DNA from: Chryseobacterium ginsenosidimutans
Lineage (GTDB): Bacteria; Bacteroidota; Bacteroidia; Flavobacteriales; Weeksellaceae
Reading direction: 5' to 3'
DNA: 64,000 nt
Assembly: GCF_024807225.1 (NCBI RefSeq)
Contig: NZ_JANUCO010000001.1
Coordinates: 3,906,001-3,970,000 of the forward strand
The notes beneath the pieces are model-generated. The model was not told the DNA's origin. It did not search any database and saw only the letters and a program-made list of their open reading frames with translations. The translations under genes and the position numbers were made by a program. This document shows, piece by piece, positions 55,477-64,000 of the stretch (position 1 is its first letter; each line of letters starts with the position of its first letter).

Positions 55477-57409
55477 TTAGAAAAGTTTAGATTTTTCGGC
55501 ACTGTTGAATTCTACAATTTTTCCACTTTGCATGGTCATATTTTCTTTTTCGCTGAACATGGAGATTTCTCCTGCAATTTCATTCGAAGTTTCAGATTGT
55601 CTTCTGAATTCCTTTTCCACCATCTCGGTTTCTCGTATCCGACGATTCTTTGATATCCCCAGTTGCCGTCATCATAATATCTGTTCCCGCCGTGGAAACA
55701 ATATTCTCGTTGGCTGAGCTTGTGATACTTTCTCCCGCATCAATTGAAATTTCTTTTCCTGCGGTGATGCTGATGTTTTCTCCTGCTTTTAAAGTGAAAT
55801 TTTTAGGTGCGTTTACAGAAATATTGCCTTTACCATCCATAAAGAAAAAATTTCCACTTGGATCGATAATATTTACACTTCCTTCTTCATCATTCATCAA
55901 AATCCGGATTCCACTTCTGGTCTGAATTGATTTTAAATGATTATTAACTCCGCCTCCTAATGCCACTCCGCCATGAAACATTCCGCCCATTACGAAAGGT
56001 CTGTCTGGATGACTGTGAACAAAATTCACCATCACCTGATCTCCGACTTCAGGAATCGCAACATATCCTCTGTTCTGCGTGATCTCGTCTGTTCCTCCTG
56101 CATCAGGACTCATCATTCGGATAAAATGGGTCGTATCATTCGTCTGCCAATCAAATCTCACCTGAATTCTTCCCTGACCTTCCGGATCGGCATTAGAAAT
56201 CACGATGGCAGTTTGCGTTTCTGCTTTCGGAACGGTAAAATCCGGTTTCGGTAAAAATCCTGTATCTGCTGCAATTCCTTCAAAAGTTCCTTTGTAATGA
56301 CCGATCGTATCAATCTCATGAGTAACTTCCGTTGTCATGATTTTGGTGAAATAAGAGGTTTCGTTGGAATCTGTTTTCCGCATCTGAACATCAACAATAC
56401 AGCCCGGATGCAAAAACGGAACGGTGGTATTTCCCTCAATAGAAAATACATTTACAGCCTCACTTCCCGACGCACTTTTCTGAGAATATTCTACATCAAG
56501 ATGCGTTGTTGCTTTAATTGGAGCAATCTGCAGTGAAGGTGTTTTATAGATTTTATCATTATTTTCGTAAGACTTTTTCGCAAGATCTCCGACATGTTGC
56601 ACAGGCGTTTCTCCCGAAATCAGTTTTTCGTTTTTACTACTGTTGTATCCGTAAAACTGGGGTTTTGTATGTACGGCTTTTAATTCAACTTTAATATCAT
56701 TTACGCTACTTCCGTACGTTAATTGAATCGGCTTATTCTGAGCCGGAAGTTTTCCGAAATGCAAGACTTCACCATCATAATAAAACTGTTCGCCATACGC
56801 TTCAGCCATTCTAGCCAGATAATTGTAATGTGTTTCGTTGTATTGACTGCTGTAAATGATTTGAGAATAATCGTTCGTATCAATTCTTACATCAAACCTG
56901 CTTTTGTCGATTCCCTGTTTAATTATTTCTTCGGCAATCATCCCCATATTTACCGACTGGCTTCCTCCAAAACTCTGAATATGAGGAGCTCCATCCAATA
57001 AAATGGTAGGACTGTAACCTTTTAACACAATATTTCCAAGGCTCATTTTTTCCTGACTGAATCCTACTCCTGTGATGACTCCCACAAAAGTTCTTTCCGG
57101 ACTGCTGTCGATATCTTTGTATGAAATTACCACTGTCAAACGTTTTCCAAGGAATTTATTTGCCTCTTCCAATGTGTGATTCTGGAAATCTCCCAAAGCG
57201 TCGTGAGCCAACGTAAGGGTAAACTCATGATGGCGTTGTGCACTTTGCTGAAGTTTAAAATGCTTGTAATATTTAATTATTTTTCCTTCGATAACAACCG
57301 AAAGTTTAACCAGGCGGTTTATTCCAATATGATGATTTGCAGATATTCCGTCTGCGTTTTGAGTCGGACGGAATGGTGCACTCCCATTTTGTTCAGGTGT
57401 GGATGACAT
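55477..57409 (-). CDS. vgrG: T6SS spike protein VgrG (frameshifted)
   Basis: About 643 residues after repair. The gp27-like part (about 35-380) has HEFTLTLAHDALGDF, FVGVITGVGFSQE and YLARMAEAYGEQFYYDGEVLHFGKL. A gp5 OB-fold follows (about 400-490: VISNADPEGQGRIQVRFDWQ, GYVAIPEVGDQVMVNFVHSHPDRPFVMGGM), then a beta-helix spike with repeats such as KGNISVNAPKNFTLKAGENI. An extra base in TTT at 55629-55631 (plus) breaks the tail; the corrected frame ends ...SGKIVEFNSAEKSKLF at 55477. It carries the toxin island on its 3' side. Confidence 0.92.
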
Positions 57410-57563
57410 AATCTTGTTTTTTTGATGTGCTTTTAAACTAGAAATTATTTAATCAAAAGAGAATCCCGAATCACAGATACAGACTTCTCTTTTGAAAAAA
57501 TTTCAGAATACATACCAGTAATTGTTTATAAAACAGCTACATTCATATTTTCAGTATAAAGAT

Positions 57564-57968
57564 TTAGCTAGATGGCCAAAGTCCTTTATATTCTGAGTTT
57601 CCGTAAGAGATTTGTTCGGCACTTATTACAAAGCTGATCAACATGCTATTGCTGTCGAGTGCATCAAAATCTATTTCGTGATCGATCACATAACCGTTTT
57701 CCCAGTTTAGGGTGATTAACGTTCCTTCTTCGTGAGATTTATTAAAAGTAATTTCTCCTTTCGTAGGTTTATATTTCCCGTTCAGTAAACTTTCCAGAAT
57801 ATCTGATTTTTCCGTTGCTTCTACGGTTACTTTGATAATTGCGTTGGACGGATCCGAAGCCACTCTACCGGAAACATCCGTAGATCGGGATACGCTGTAA
57901 TTGAGTTTCAATAGTTTTTGTCCTTCTCCGCCATTGAATTTTAAGATTCCTCTTGAATTTGCTGCCAT
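57564..57968 (-). CDS. tssD: T6SS tube protein TssD (Hcp), subtype iii
   Basis: 134 residues, the Hcp-like size in the Bacteroidota T6SS. It begins MAANSRGILKFNGGEGQKLLKLNYSVSR and has SGRVASDPSNAIIKVTVEATEKSDILESLLNGKY, matching the TssD group of T6SS subtype iii. It builds the inner tube. No baseplate or sheath genes are in the window, so this is an auxiliary hcp-vgrG island. First gene of the long minus-strand operon, promoter at 58019-58026. Confidence 0.92.
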   Translation of the reverse strand: MAANSRGILKFNGGEGQKLLKLNYSVSRSTDVSGRVASDPSNAIIKVTVEATEKSDILESLLNGKYKPTKGEITFNKSHEEGTLITLNWENGYVIDHEIDFDALDSNSMLISFVISAEQISYGNSEYKGLWPSS

Positions 57969-58018
57969 ACTTGTAAATTTTATTTCATTAATATTCTACT
58001 CTCATGATGATGGTAAGA

Positions 58019-58026
58019 CAAATATA
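58019..58026 (-). promoter_or_regulatory. Probable -7 promoter element of the T6SS operon
   Basis: The minus strand reads TATATTTG, 51 bases before the tssD start at 57968. It is the only TAnnTTTG match noticed in that gap. Confidence 0.4.
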
Positions 58027-58149
58027 GGTCTCAGAATCTAATTGAGATAATTTTTAACAGGTAGTTTTACATTCTGTAGTAATTCTACTACTATTGATTT
58101 AATTTTTAAGAATTATTAACATAAAATTTAAAACAATTGTATTGATGCA

Positions 58150-58181
58150 TAAAAAAAAAGACCGCTAAAGTGCGGTCTTCT
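58150..58181 (-). terminator. Terminator of the CCC-motif gene
   Basis: aagaccgc (58159-58166) and gcggtctt (58172-58179) form the stem. On the minus strand nine T follow. Confidence 0.8.
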
Positions 58182-58200
58182 ATAATTCTTATTGAGTTTA

Positions 58201-58530
58201 TTACTGTCCCTGAAGTTCTCTGATTCTCTCCTGCAATAATTCTGGATTTGAAAGCGCATCTACTCCTACAGACATGATAGCGTATACGTAATAGATTAAA
58301 GAAATTACGTTCAGAACGATACCGATAATACAAAGTATTCTTCCTACATTCAGGTTTCCGTAATTACTATATTCTTCCGGATTCAGCTTGTACAAGGCAA
58401 GATCTTTTTTAGCAAGAACCAGACCGATGATTGCTACTATAAGACCTATAATCCCATAACAACAGCATGTTGCGATAGATACAATTCCTAAAACTAAAAC
58501 GACAGTTGCGTTTGGTAATTTTTGATTCAT
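58201..58530 (-). CDS. CCC-motif membrane protein
   Basis: 109 residues with two long hydrophobic segments (about 10-40 and 63-92). The first contains a run of three cysteines (IATCCCYGIIGLIVAIIGLVLA), the feature naming this family. Topology and function are unknown. It is 23 bases after the DUF2752 gene and likely co-transcribed. Confidence 0.8.
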   Translation of the reverse strand: MNQKLPNATVVLVLGIVSIATCCCYGIIGLIVAIIGLVLAKKDLALYKLNPEEYSNYGNLNVGRILCIIGIVLNVISLIYYVYAIMSVGVDALSNPELLQERIRELQGQ

Positions 58531-58553
58531 AGTTATAATTTTAATGTTTGTGT

Positions 58554-58844
58554 TTAATTTATCAAAATGTGATGCTTGTAAAAATATGAAACAACCATTA
58601 TTATAGAATTAATAATAGCCAGAAAGATTAATATATTACCGTAATTCCTTTTTTTATCTACAAAAGTGAGAAAAACTGTTGCAAAAAAAAGCAACAAAGT
58701 ATAAACCGCCGGAAACATATGAAATGCTTCACCAAATCTTCCTTCAAAAACCATGACAATAGCTCTCTGACTGCCACAACCAAAACATTCAATTCCTAAG
58801 AATTTTTTGGTAGGACACGGTAGCATGAAATCTTCTATTTTCAT
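58554..58844 (-). CDS. DUF2752 membrane protein
   Basis: 96 residues with three hydrophobic segments. The N-terminus has CPTKKFLGIECFGCGSQRAIV, the cysteine-rich DUF2752 signature, then FGEAFHMFPAVYTLLLFF. The family is uncharacterised and typically neighbours small membrane proteins, as here with the CCC-motif protein downstream. Confidence 0.85.
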   Translation of the reverse strand: MKIEDFMLPCPTKKFLGIECFGCGSQRAIVMVFEGRFGEAFHMFPAVYTLLLFFATVFLTFVDKKRNYGNILIFLAIINSIIMVVSYFYKHHILIN

Positions 58845-58874
58845 TTTGTATTTTGATTCTCAAATATATAAAAA

Positions 58875-59927
58875 TTATGTAGAAATTTTTGCTCTTAAAT
58901 ATTGATGTGGAAAAAAGCAATCTTCTTTCATCTCAAACGAGCCCTGAACAGCGATATAAGGATTTCTTAAAATTTCTCTTGCAATAAAAATAAGATCGGC
59001 ATCACCTTTTTCCAGAATTTCTTCTGCGTGAGATACTTTTTTAATTAGACCAACTGCTCCTGTTTTTATTCCGGCTTCATTTCTTACCTGTGAAGAAAGT
59101 GGAACTTGATAGCCGTCAAAAAGCGGAATTTTTACCCCATGAATATTTCCTCCACTTGAAACATCAACCAAATCAACTTGATGATTTTTTAATATTTTTG
59201 CTAAAGCTACGCTGTCTTCAATTTCCCAACCGTTTTCAGCATATTCCGTTCCTGAAATTCTTACGAAAAGAGCTACATTTTCATTTAATTCTTCGTTCAC
59301 GGCATCAACAATTTCAATTAAAAATCTGATCCTGTTTTCGAAACTTCCGCCATATTCATCTGTTCTGATATTTGAAAGTGGAGACAAAAACTGATGAACG
59401 AGATAACCGTGAGCTCCGTGAATTTCAATAACATTAAAACCTGCTTTTACAGCTCTTCTCGCAGCTTCTTTAAAATTCTGAACCTGTTCTTTAATCTCTT
59501 CAACCGTTAAAACATGAGGAATTCTTTCTGTCGGATGATAAGGAATCGGACTCGGCGCAACGGTTTCCCAACCTTCCTCCACCGGAATCTGAAGATTGTT
59601 CCAGGTAGAACCTTTTCTTCCCGCATGTGCAATTTGGATTCCTATTTTACTGTCAGAATTTTTATGTACAAATTCTACAATTTTCTGAAGCTTTTCTGCC
59701 TGTTCGTCATTCCAGATTCCCATACAATGGTTGGTAATTCTTCCGCGAGGTTCAACACCGGTTGCTTCCACCATGATTAAACCTGTTCCCCCTTGAGATC
59801 TGCTTCCGTAATGAACAAAATGGAAGTCATTCGCAAGACCGTTTTCACAAGAATACATACACATTGGAGACATTACCCAACGGTTTTTCAACTCAACATT
59901 TCTGAATTTGATTGGAGTATATAACAT
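58875..59927 (-). CDS. NADH:flavin oxidoreductase, old yellow enzyme (YqjM-like)
   Basis: 350 residues, an FMN-binding TIM barrel. Visible are the N-terminal segment LYTPIKFRNVELKNRWVMSPMCMYS, the active-site pair of histidines region HAGRKGS, EIHGAHGYLVHQFLSPLSN, the YGGSFENRIRFLIEIVDAV flavin segment, and a C-terminal DLIFIAREILRNPYIAV. It reduces activated alkenes (enones, nitroalkenes) with NAD(P)H; physiological role often detoxification. I used the methionine before LYTPI as the start and not longer in-frame upstream sequence. Confidence 0.9.
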   Translation of the reverse strand: MLYTPIKFRNVELKNRWVMSPMCMYSCENGLANDFHFVHYGSRSQGGTGLIMVEATGVEPRGRITNHCMGIWNDEQAEKLQKIVEFVHKNSDSKIGIQIAHAGRKGSTWNNLQIPVEEGWETVAPSPIPYHPTERIPHVLTVEEIKEQVQNFKEAARRAVKAGFNVIEIHGAHGYLVHQFLSPLSNIRTDEYGGSFENRIRFLIEIVDAVNEELNENVALFVRISGTEYAENGWEIEDSVALAKILKNHQVDLVDVSSGGNIHGVKIPLFDGYQVPLSSQVRNEAGIKTGAVGLIKKVSHAEEILEKGDADLIFIAREILRNPYIAVQGSFEMKEDCFFPHQYLRAKIST

Positions 59928-60029
59928 TTCTGATCTAAATATTTTTGTTAAAATTTTGAGGGATGAGATAATATTGTCCACCTCATTAAAAAGAAGTAAA
60001 TTTATCCCCCTTTTTTTAATCCACAATAT

Positions 60030-60512
60030 ATGAAAAAAGAAACTCAAATCAGTTACGAATATTTTAAGAATAGCAGTGAACTGAACGATATAGAAAAGCA
60101 ATTACTCGAAAGAGCAAAACAGGCTCGTGAAAACGCATACGCTCCTTATTCTCAGTTTTTGGTAGGCTGTTCTATCTTGCTTGAAAATGGTGAAATTTAC
60201 GCCGGAAACAATCAGGAAAACGCGGCTTATCCTTCCGGACTTTGTGCGGAGAGAACGGCTCTTTTTTGGGTTGCCGCCAATTTTCCGAATGTAAAAATCA
60301 AGAAGGTTTTCGTTGTCGGAGGTCCGAAAGAATTTCATGAGAAAAATCCGCCAATTCCACCGTGTGGAGCTTGCAGACAAAGCTTAATGGAATATGAAAC
60401 CAAACAGAATGAAAACATCGAACTTTATTTTTCTAGTATGAATGAAGAGGTTGTGAATGTACATGCCATTAAGGATTTGTTGCCGTTTTATTTTGATGCT
60501 ACTTTTTTGTAG
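60030..60512 (+). CDS. cdd: Cytidine deaminase
   Basis: 160 residues. The zinc site is visible: CAE with the catalytic glutamate (about 72-74, LCAERTALF) and the PCGACRQ pair (cysteines about 112 and 115). NAYAPYSQFLVGCSILLENGEIYAGNNQENAAYPSG shows the substrate pocket. It deaminates cytidine and deoxycytidine for pyrimidine salvage, in the cytosol. Divergent from the old yellow enzyme gene. Confidence 0.95.
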   Translation: MKKETQISYEYFKNSSELNDIEKQLLERAKQARENAYAPYSQFLVGCSILLENGEIYAGNNQENAAYPSGLCAERTALFWVAANFPNVKIKKVFVVGGPKEFHEKNPPIPPCGACRQSLMEYETKQNENIELYFSSMNEEVVNVHAIKDLLPFYFDATFL

Positions 60513-60527
60513 GCTACAAAATCTATT

Positions 60528-60905
60528 TAAACACAAATGGCACTAATTTTTTCACAAATGACACAAGGTTTTATTCGTGTTTATTAGTGATACTATTATT
60601 TTGATGTTTTATTTTCCGGTTGAATCGAATAATACTCATAATAATGTTGAAAAATGAATGCTTATTAATGAGATAAAAACATCCAGTTTGTCATTCCGTA
60701 GGAATCTAAGCAGTGATCTTAAAATAATGCTTTAATAACGGAGTCTGGATTCCTATCGGAATGACAAACTTTGTGGCTATTAGAAATGTTGAAAATAATA
60801 CCTGCAATCATAGCCCCGATAGAAACGACATCCTTTTTGGTTGCGGTCGAAGCGAAGCGGAGACCGTAACCAAAAAGATACAGTGGATAGCGGGAAAAGC
60901 TTCAA
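60528..60905. repeat. Repeat cluster: families E, A and B in tandem
   Basis: The noncoding stretch 60513-61012 holds family E (60528-60590, cacaaatggcactaatt), family A (60690-60766, gtcattccgtaggaatc with its inverse), and family B (60808-60905) with a stem tttttggttgcggtc / gaccgtaaccaaaaa. No gene is evident. Confidence 0.6.
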
Positions 60906-61012
60906 AAAAAATTATAAATGATGAATGATGAATGATAAATTATAAATGGTGTAATAGATACTAGTTTTCTACAAATATTGTTTTTCGCAAAATTTCTTTT
61001 ATTTTTTGTGAA

Positions 61013-61043
61013 TTTGTGAAATACATTTAAAAAGTTATCTTTG
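61013..61043 (+). promoter_or_regulatory. Promoter of the cobalamin-riboswitch transcript
   Basis: TTTG (61013-61016), then 19 bases, then TATCTTTG (61036-61043). A near-ideal Bacteroidota promoter immediately before the riboswitch. Confidence 0.7.
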
Positions 61044-61047
61044 CAAA

Positions 61048-61205
61048 AATTTTGGTTTCCAATCATTTGGAATGAAAAGGGAATTGGGTTGAACTCCCAA
61101 ACTGTCCCCGCAACTGTAAATCGCAACTGAAATTTCTACGACAAACCACTGTGCAAACGGGAAGGTGTAGAAAAGCGAAAGTCAGGAGACCTGCCAAAAT
61201 CTAAT
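61048..61205 (+). ncRNA. Cobalamin (B12) riboswitch
   Basis: The conserved core is visible: gggaattgggttgaactccc, then ccccgcaactgtaaat, and near the 3' end the B12 box gtcaggagacctgcc (61181-61195). These are the hallmark pieces of the adenosylcobalamin aptamer. It precedes the TonB receptor at 61242, which is expected to be switched off when cobalamin is plentiful. Confidence 0.93.
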
Positions 61206-61241
61206 AAAAAAACATTGCTTTCGGAGGAAAAGTAAAAGAAA

Positions 61242-63068
61242 ATGGATATAAAAAGATCTTTAGTACTGCTTTTTTCGTCTTACGGTTGTTTTCTTTTTGC
61301 ACAAGAGAAAACGATCGACACGGTTTATGTTTTTGACAATCAAATGAATAAGGTGAAGCTTTTTCATAAAGTCAATACCATTACACCGGAAGACGCCCAA
61401 AAAAATTCAACCAACCTTTCTGAAACATTGCGTTTCCAATCTCAGGTTTACATCAAAGAAAATGGTCGTGGAGCGGTTTCGTCGCCTTCTTTTAGGGGAA
61501 CGAGCGCGGGACACACTGCTTTTGTGTGGAACGGAATTAATATTAATTCTCAATTTCTTGGGCAAGGTGATGTGAACAATATTCCGCTTTTCGGATATGA
61601 TGAACTGGAAGTGAAATCCGGCGGAGGAAGCGTTCAGTATGGAAGTTCGGCAATCGGAGGAAGTATTCACCTGAATAATAATCTGGATTTCAACAAAGGT
61701 TTTAGAGCTTCTCTTTTCTCGGAAGTGGCTTCTTTTGGCACTTTTAATAATTTTGTGAAGGCTGGTTTCAGTAATGAAAAATTCAGCTTTAAAGTTTCCG
61801 GGAATTATTCTATCAGCCAAAATGATTATGAAGTTCCGGAGGAAGAATATATCAACAGAAATGGTAGATATTATAATACCTCAATCAATGTCGGAGCTTC
61901 TTATAAAATAGCTAATCACCAGACGATTTCATGGCAAAACCAAATTTTTGACGGTTCACAATACTATCCTATTTTTGTAGAAAACGGGAACAAAACAAAA
62001 TACAATTCTCAGACTTTAAGAAGTTTACTTGCCTGGAATATCGATAAAAATAAACTTTCCAACAGTTTAAAAGCCGCTTATACGGAAGATAATTTCCAGT
62101 ATTTTGGAGATATTGACAAGCCAAAAGAAAGTGGCGCGGCAGGAAAAAATTATATTTTTAAGGATGATTTTAATTACTTTATTACGCCTAAACTTAATTT
62201 CAATGCCATTGGAGAATTTCAAGTAAACAAAGGCGTTGGTTATCAGTCAGGAATTGGAAATATCAGCCGAAATGTAGGTTCTGTTGCAGGGTTATTAAGA
62301 TATTTTTTCACGAAAGATCTTCGTGTTGAAGTCGGAGCAAAAAAGGATTTTGTAGAAGGTATAAAATCGCCATTTTTATATTCTTTTTCAGGAAAATGGA
62401 ATGCTGTAAAATGGTATCACGTCGGAGCCAATTTTTCCAGAAACTTCAGATATCCTTCATTTAATGATCTTTATTGGCAACCGGGAGGAAACTTAAATTT
62501 GCTTCCTGAATATTCTACGAATGTAGATATGGATCATGAATTCAGTTTTGGAAACTTCAAAATTACTTTGAGTCCGTATTATATGCACATCAAGGATTAC
62601 ATCAACTGGCTCCCGACACCTTACGGATATTGGGCGCCTTTAAATACCTATAAAGTAGAATCTTACGGGCTAGAATCTCAGATTACTTTTAATAAAAACT
62701 TCGGAAAACACGGTATTAAGCTGAATGCAGGCTATAATTACGCAAAATCCATCAACAAAGAAACCGGAAACCAAATGGTATATGTTCCGATCCATAAAGC
62801 GAACGGAAATATTGAATATCAATACGATTTCCTGAGAATTTATGTTCAGGGGCTTTTCAACGGGCTTACTTACACGACAACCGACGAAAAAAGAGCCGAT
62901 GCTATTGATCCTTATTTTGTAATGAATACAGGAATTTCTGCAACGCTTCTGAAAAAATACACTTTAGGATTTAAAGTAAATAATATCACAAATACTGTCT
63001 ACGAAACGGTTTCGTATTATCCGATGCCGAAAAGAAATTACAGTATTTACGCAACCATTAATTTTTAA
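61242..63068 (+). CDS. btuB: BtuB-like TonB-dependent cobalamin receptor
   Basis: A 608-residue receptor, shorter than nutrient receptors of the SusC type and lacking the carboxypeptidase-like domain. A signal peptide precedes the plug (about 40-160: NTITPEDAQKNSTNLSETL, PSFRGTSAGHTAFVWNGININ, LEVKSGGGSVQYGSSAIGGSI). The barrel ends NYSIYATINF. The riboswitch upstream makes cobalamin the likely ligand. The next gene encodes a BtuG-type surface protein, as in Bacteroidota cobalamin loci. Confidence 0.9.
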   Translation: MDIKRSLVLLFSSYGCFLFAQEKTIDTVYVFDNQMNKVKLFHKVNTITPEDAQKNSTNLSETLRFQSQVYIKENGRGAVSSPSFRGTSAGHTAFVWNGININSQFLGQGDVNNIPLFGYDELEVKSGGGSVQYGSSAIGGSIHLNNNLDFNKGFRASLFSEVASFGTFNNFVKAGFSNEKFSFKVSGNYSISQNDYEVPEEEYINRNGRYYNTSINVGASYKIANHQTISWQNQIFDGSQYYPIFVENGNKTKYNSQTLRSLLAWNIDKNKLSNSLKAAYTEDNFQYFGDIDKPKESGAAGKNYIFKDDFNYFITPKLNFNAIGEFQVNKGVGYQSGIGNISRNVGSVAGLLRYFFTKDLRVEVGAKKDFVEGIKSPFLYSFSGKWNAVKWYHVGANFSRNFRYPSFNDLYWQPGGNLNLLPEYSTNVDMDHEFSFGNFKITLSPYYMHIKDYINWLPTPYGYWAPLNTYKVESYGLESQITFNKNFGKHGIKLNAGYNYAKSINKETGNQMVYVPIHKANGNIEYQYDFLRIYVQGLFNGLTYTTTDEKRADAIDPYFVMNTGISATLLKKYTLGFKVNNITNTVYETVSYYPMPKRNYSIYATINF

Positions 63069-63081
63069 ACTAAAAAAAGAT

Positions 63082-64000
63082 ATGAAAATAACTAAACTTT
63101 TAACAATTGCTTTTGCTTCTGCATTGCTTTTTACTGTTTCTTGTAACAGTGATAATGATGTGAATCAGGAAATGTACTACGGAAACGGATTCCTAATTGC
63201 TAATGAAGGGAACTTCGGAAAACCAAATGCAGACGTAACGTATGTAAGTTCAGATTTAAGCATTAAGCAGGATAATATTTTCTCAAGCAATAACGGAGGT
63301 TTCTAATTTGGGTGATGTTTTGCAGACTATCGCATACAACGGTGAAAACGCTTATTTGTTATTAAATAATTCTAACAAAATCCAGATCGTAAACCGTTAT
63401 AACTTTAAAAAGTTAGGTGAAATTACCTCTCAATTAAATACCCCCCGTTTTATGGCTTTTGCCAACAATAACCTTTACGTAACTAATGATAAATACGGAG
63501 GTGATAAATTTGTAAGTATTTACAAAACTTCTGATTTATCTTTCGTTAAAAAAATCAATTTTACGGATAATGTTGAAAGAATTGTTGCAGTTAACAATAA
63601 TATTTTTGTACAGAATGCTTCTTTTGGTTTCGGAAACAAAATTTCTTACATCACAACTTCTAACAACGAAGTACAATCAACGATCACTTTGCCAAGTGGA
63701 AACATCAACAAAATGATTGCTTATAATCAATCGGTTTATGCAATTGCTGCAGGAACTACGGATTCTTATGTTTATCAAATTTCAAATACAGGAACTATCA
63801 CAAAAACATATACTTTGACAGGAATTACTGATGCAACAAACCTTGAAATAGAAAAAGGCAAAATGTATTTTTCTTCAGGTCTTAAAGTTTACGCAATGGA
63901 TCTGACTGCTACAACAGTACCTTCTGCTCCATTATTTACGGTTGCAAACAGTATTGATCCTTATTCTAATTTATACGGATTCAGTGTTGTGAATGACAGA
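63082..64000 (+). CDS. BtuG-like surface lipoprotein, beta-propeller (frameshifted, 3' end outside window)
   Basis: The lipobox is in ALLFTVSCNSD (cysteine about 20). The mature protein begins NGFLIANEGNFG and continues with propeller-blade repeats (LNTPRFMAFANNNLYVTND, SDLSFVKKINFTDNVERIVAVNNNIFVQN, YAIAAGTTDSYVYQISN), consistent with the YncE/DUF5074 seven-bladed fold. In gut Bacteroidota BtuG binds cobalamin at the cell surface with BtuB. One extra T at 63300-63302 ends the first frame early; repair gives NNGGSNLGDVLQ. The C-terminus is outside the window. Confidence 0.82.

Noticed and set aside
58875..60101. Longer start for the old yellow enzyme
   Set aside because: The extra 58 residues contain no family similarity, and they run into the divergent cytidine deaminase start region.
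1..64000. CRISPR array, rRNA or tRNA genes
   Set aside because: I looked for regularly spaced direct repeats, conserved rRNA segments and cloverleaf-like anticodon arms. The only tandem repeat is the two-copy element at 20312-20636, which has no CRISPR spacing.

Overview
The window looks like a chromosomal segment of a flavobacterium close to Chryseobacterium (Weeksellaceae). The DNA is AT-rich, promoters resemble the Bacteroidota TAnnTTTG type, and several secreted proteins carry type IX secretion (T9SS) sorting tails. There is a mevalonate-pathway HMG-CoA synthase, a subtype iii type VI secretion (T6SS) TssD/VgrG locus, and TonB receptors paired with lipoproteins. No rRNA, tRNA or CRISPR array was found.

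Layout. 1-230 is the tail of an IS110-type transposase, followed by repeats. 709-16678 is mostly housekeeping: a PLP-dependent cystathionine beta-synthase-like enzyme, CbpA/CbpM chaperones, a DAACS symporter, an aldehyde dehydrogenase with DUF779 and a divergent AraC regulator, HMG-CoA synthase, a T9SS cargo protein, an M1 aminopeptidase operon, a RelE/ParE-type toxin-antitoxin pair and thymidylate synthase. 16885-24613 is a TolC/MacA/MacB-like export operon followed by a LytS/LytTR two-component system. 24719-30348 holds an SDR, a GreA-like protein, a GH13 amylase and a PhoR/PhoB-like pair. 30540-36204 is a TonB receptor with two beta-helix lipoproteins. 36258-45636 holds hemL, a glucosaminidase, an ACC deaminase-like enzyme, small conserved proteins and a secreted endonuclease I. 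45709-57968 is one long minus-strand T6SS operon carrying effector and immunity candidates. 58201-60512 holds small membrane proteins, an old yellow enzyme and cytidine deaminase. 61013-64000 is a cobalamin riboswitch controlling a BtuB-like receptor and a BtuG-like lipoprotein.

Two cross-cutting observations stand out. First, thirteen genes are split by fourteen single-base frameshifts. All are restored by removing exactly one base, and all but one of the sites read GTTTC on one strand. This points to systematic sequence error at a motif rather than gene decay, so I annotate these genes as whole coding regions. Second, the intergenic spaces hold at least seven families of dispersed, often hairpin-forming repeats. 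One of these elements is tandemly duplicated inside the ABC exporter operon.

The most promising accessory system is the T6SS island: tube protein, spike, a Tle1-like phospholipase with a DUF2931 lipoprotein, a PAAR-like DUF4280 protein, and a 965-residue OmpA/transmembrane protein of unknown activity followed by a lipoprotein that could be its immunity partner.
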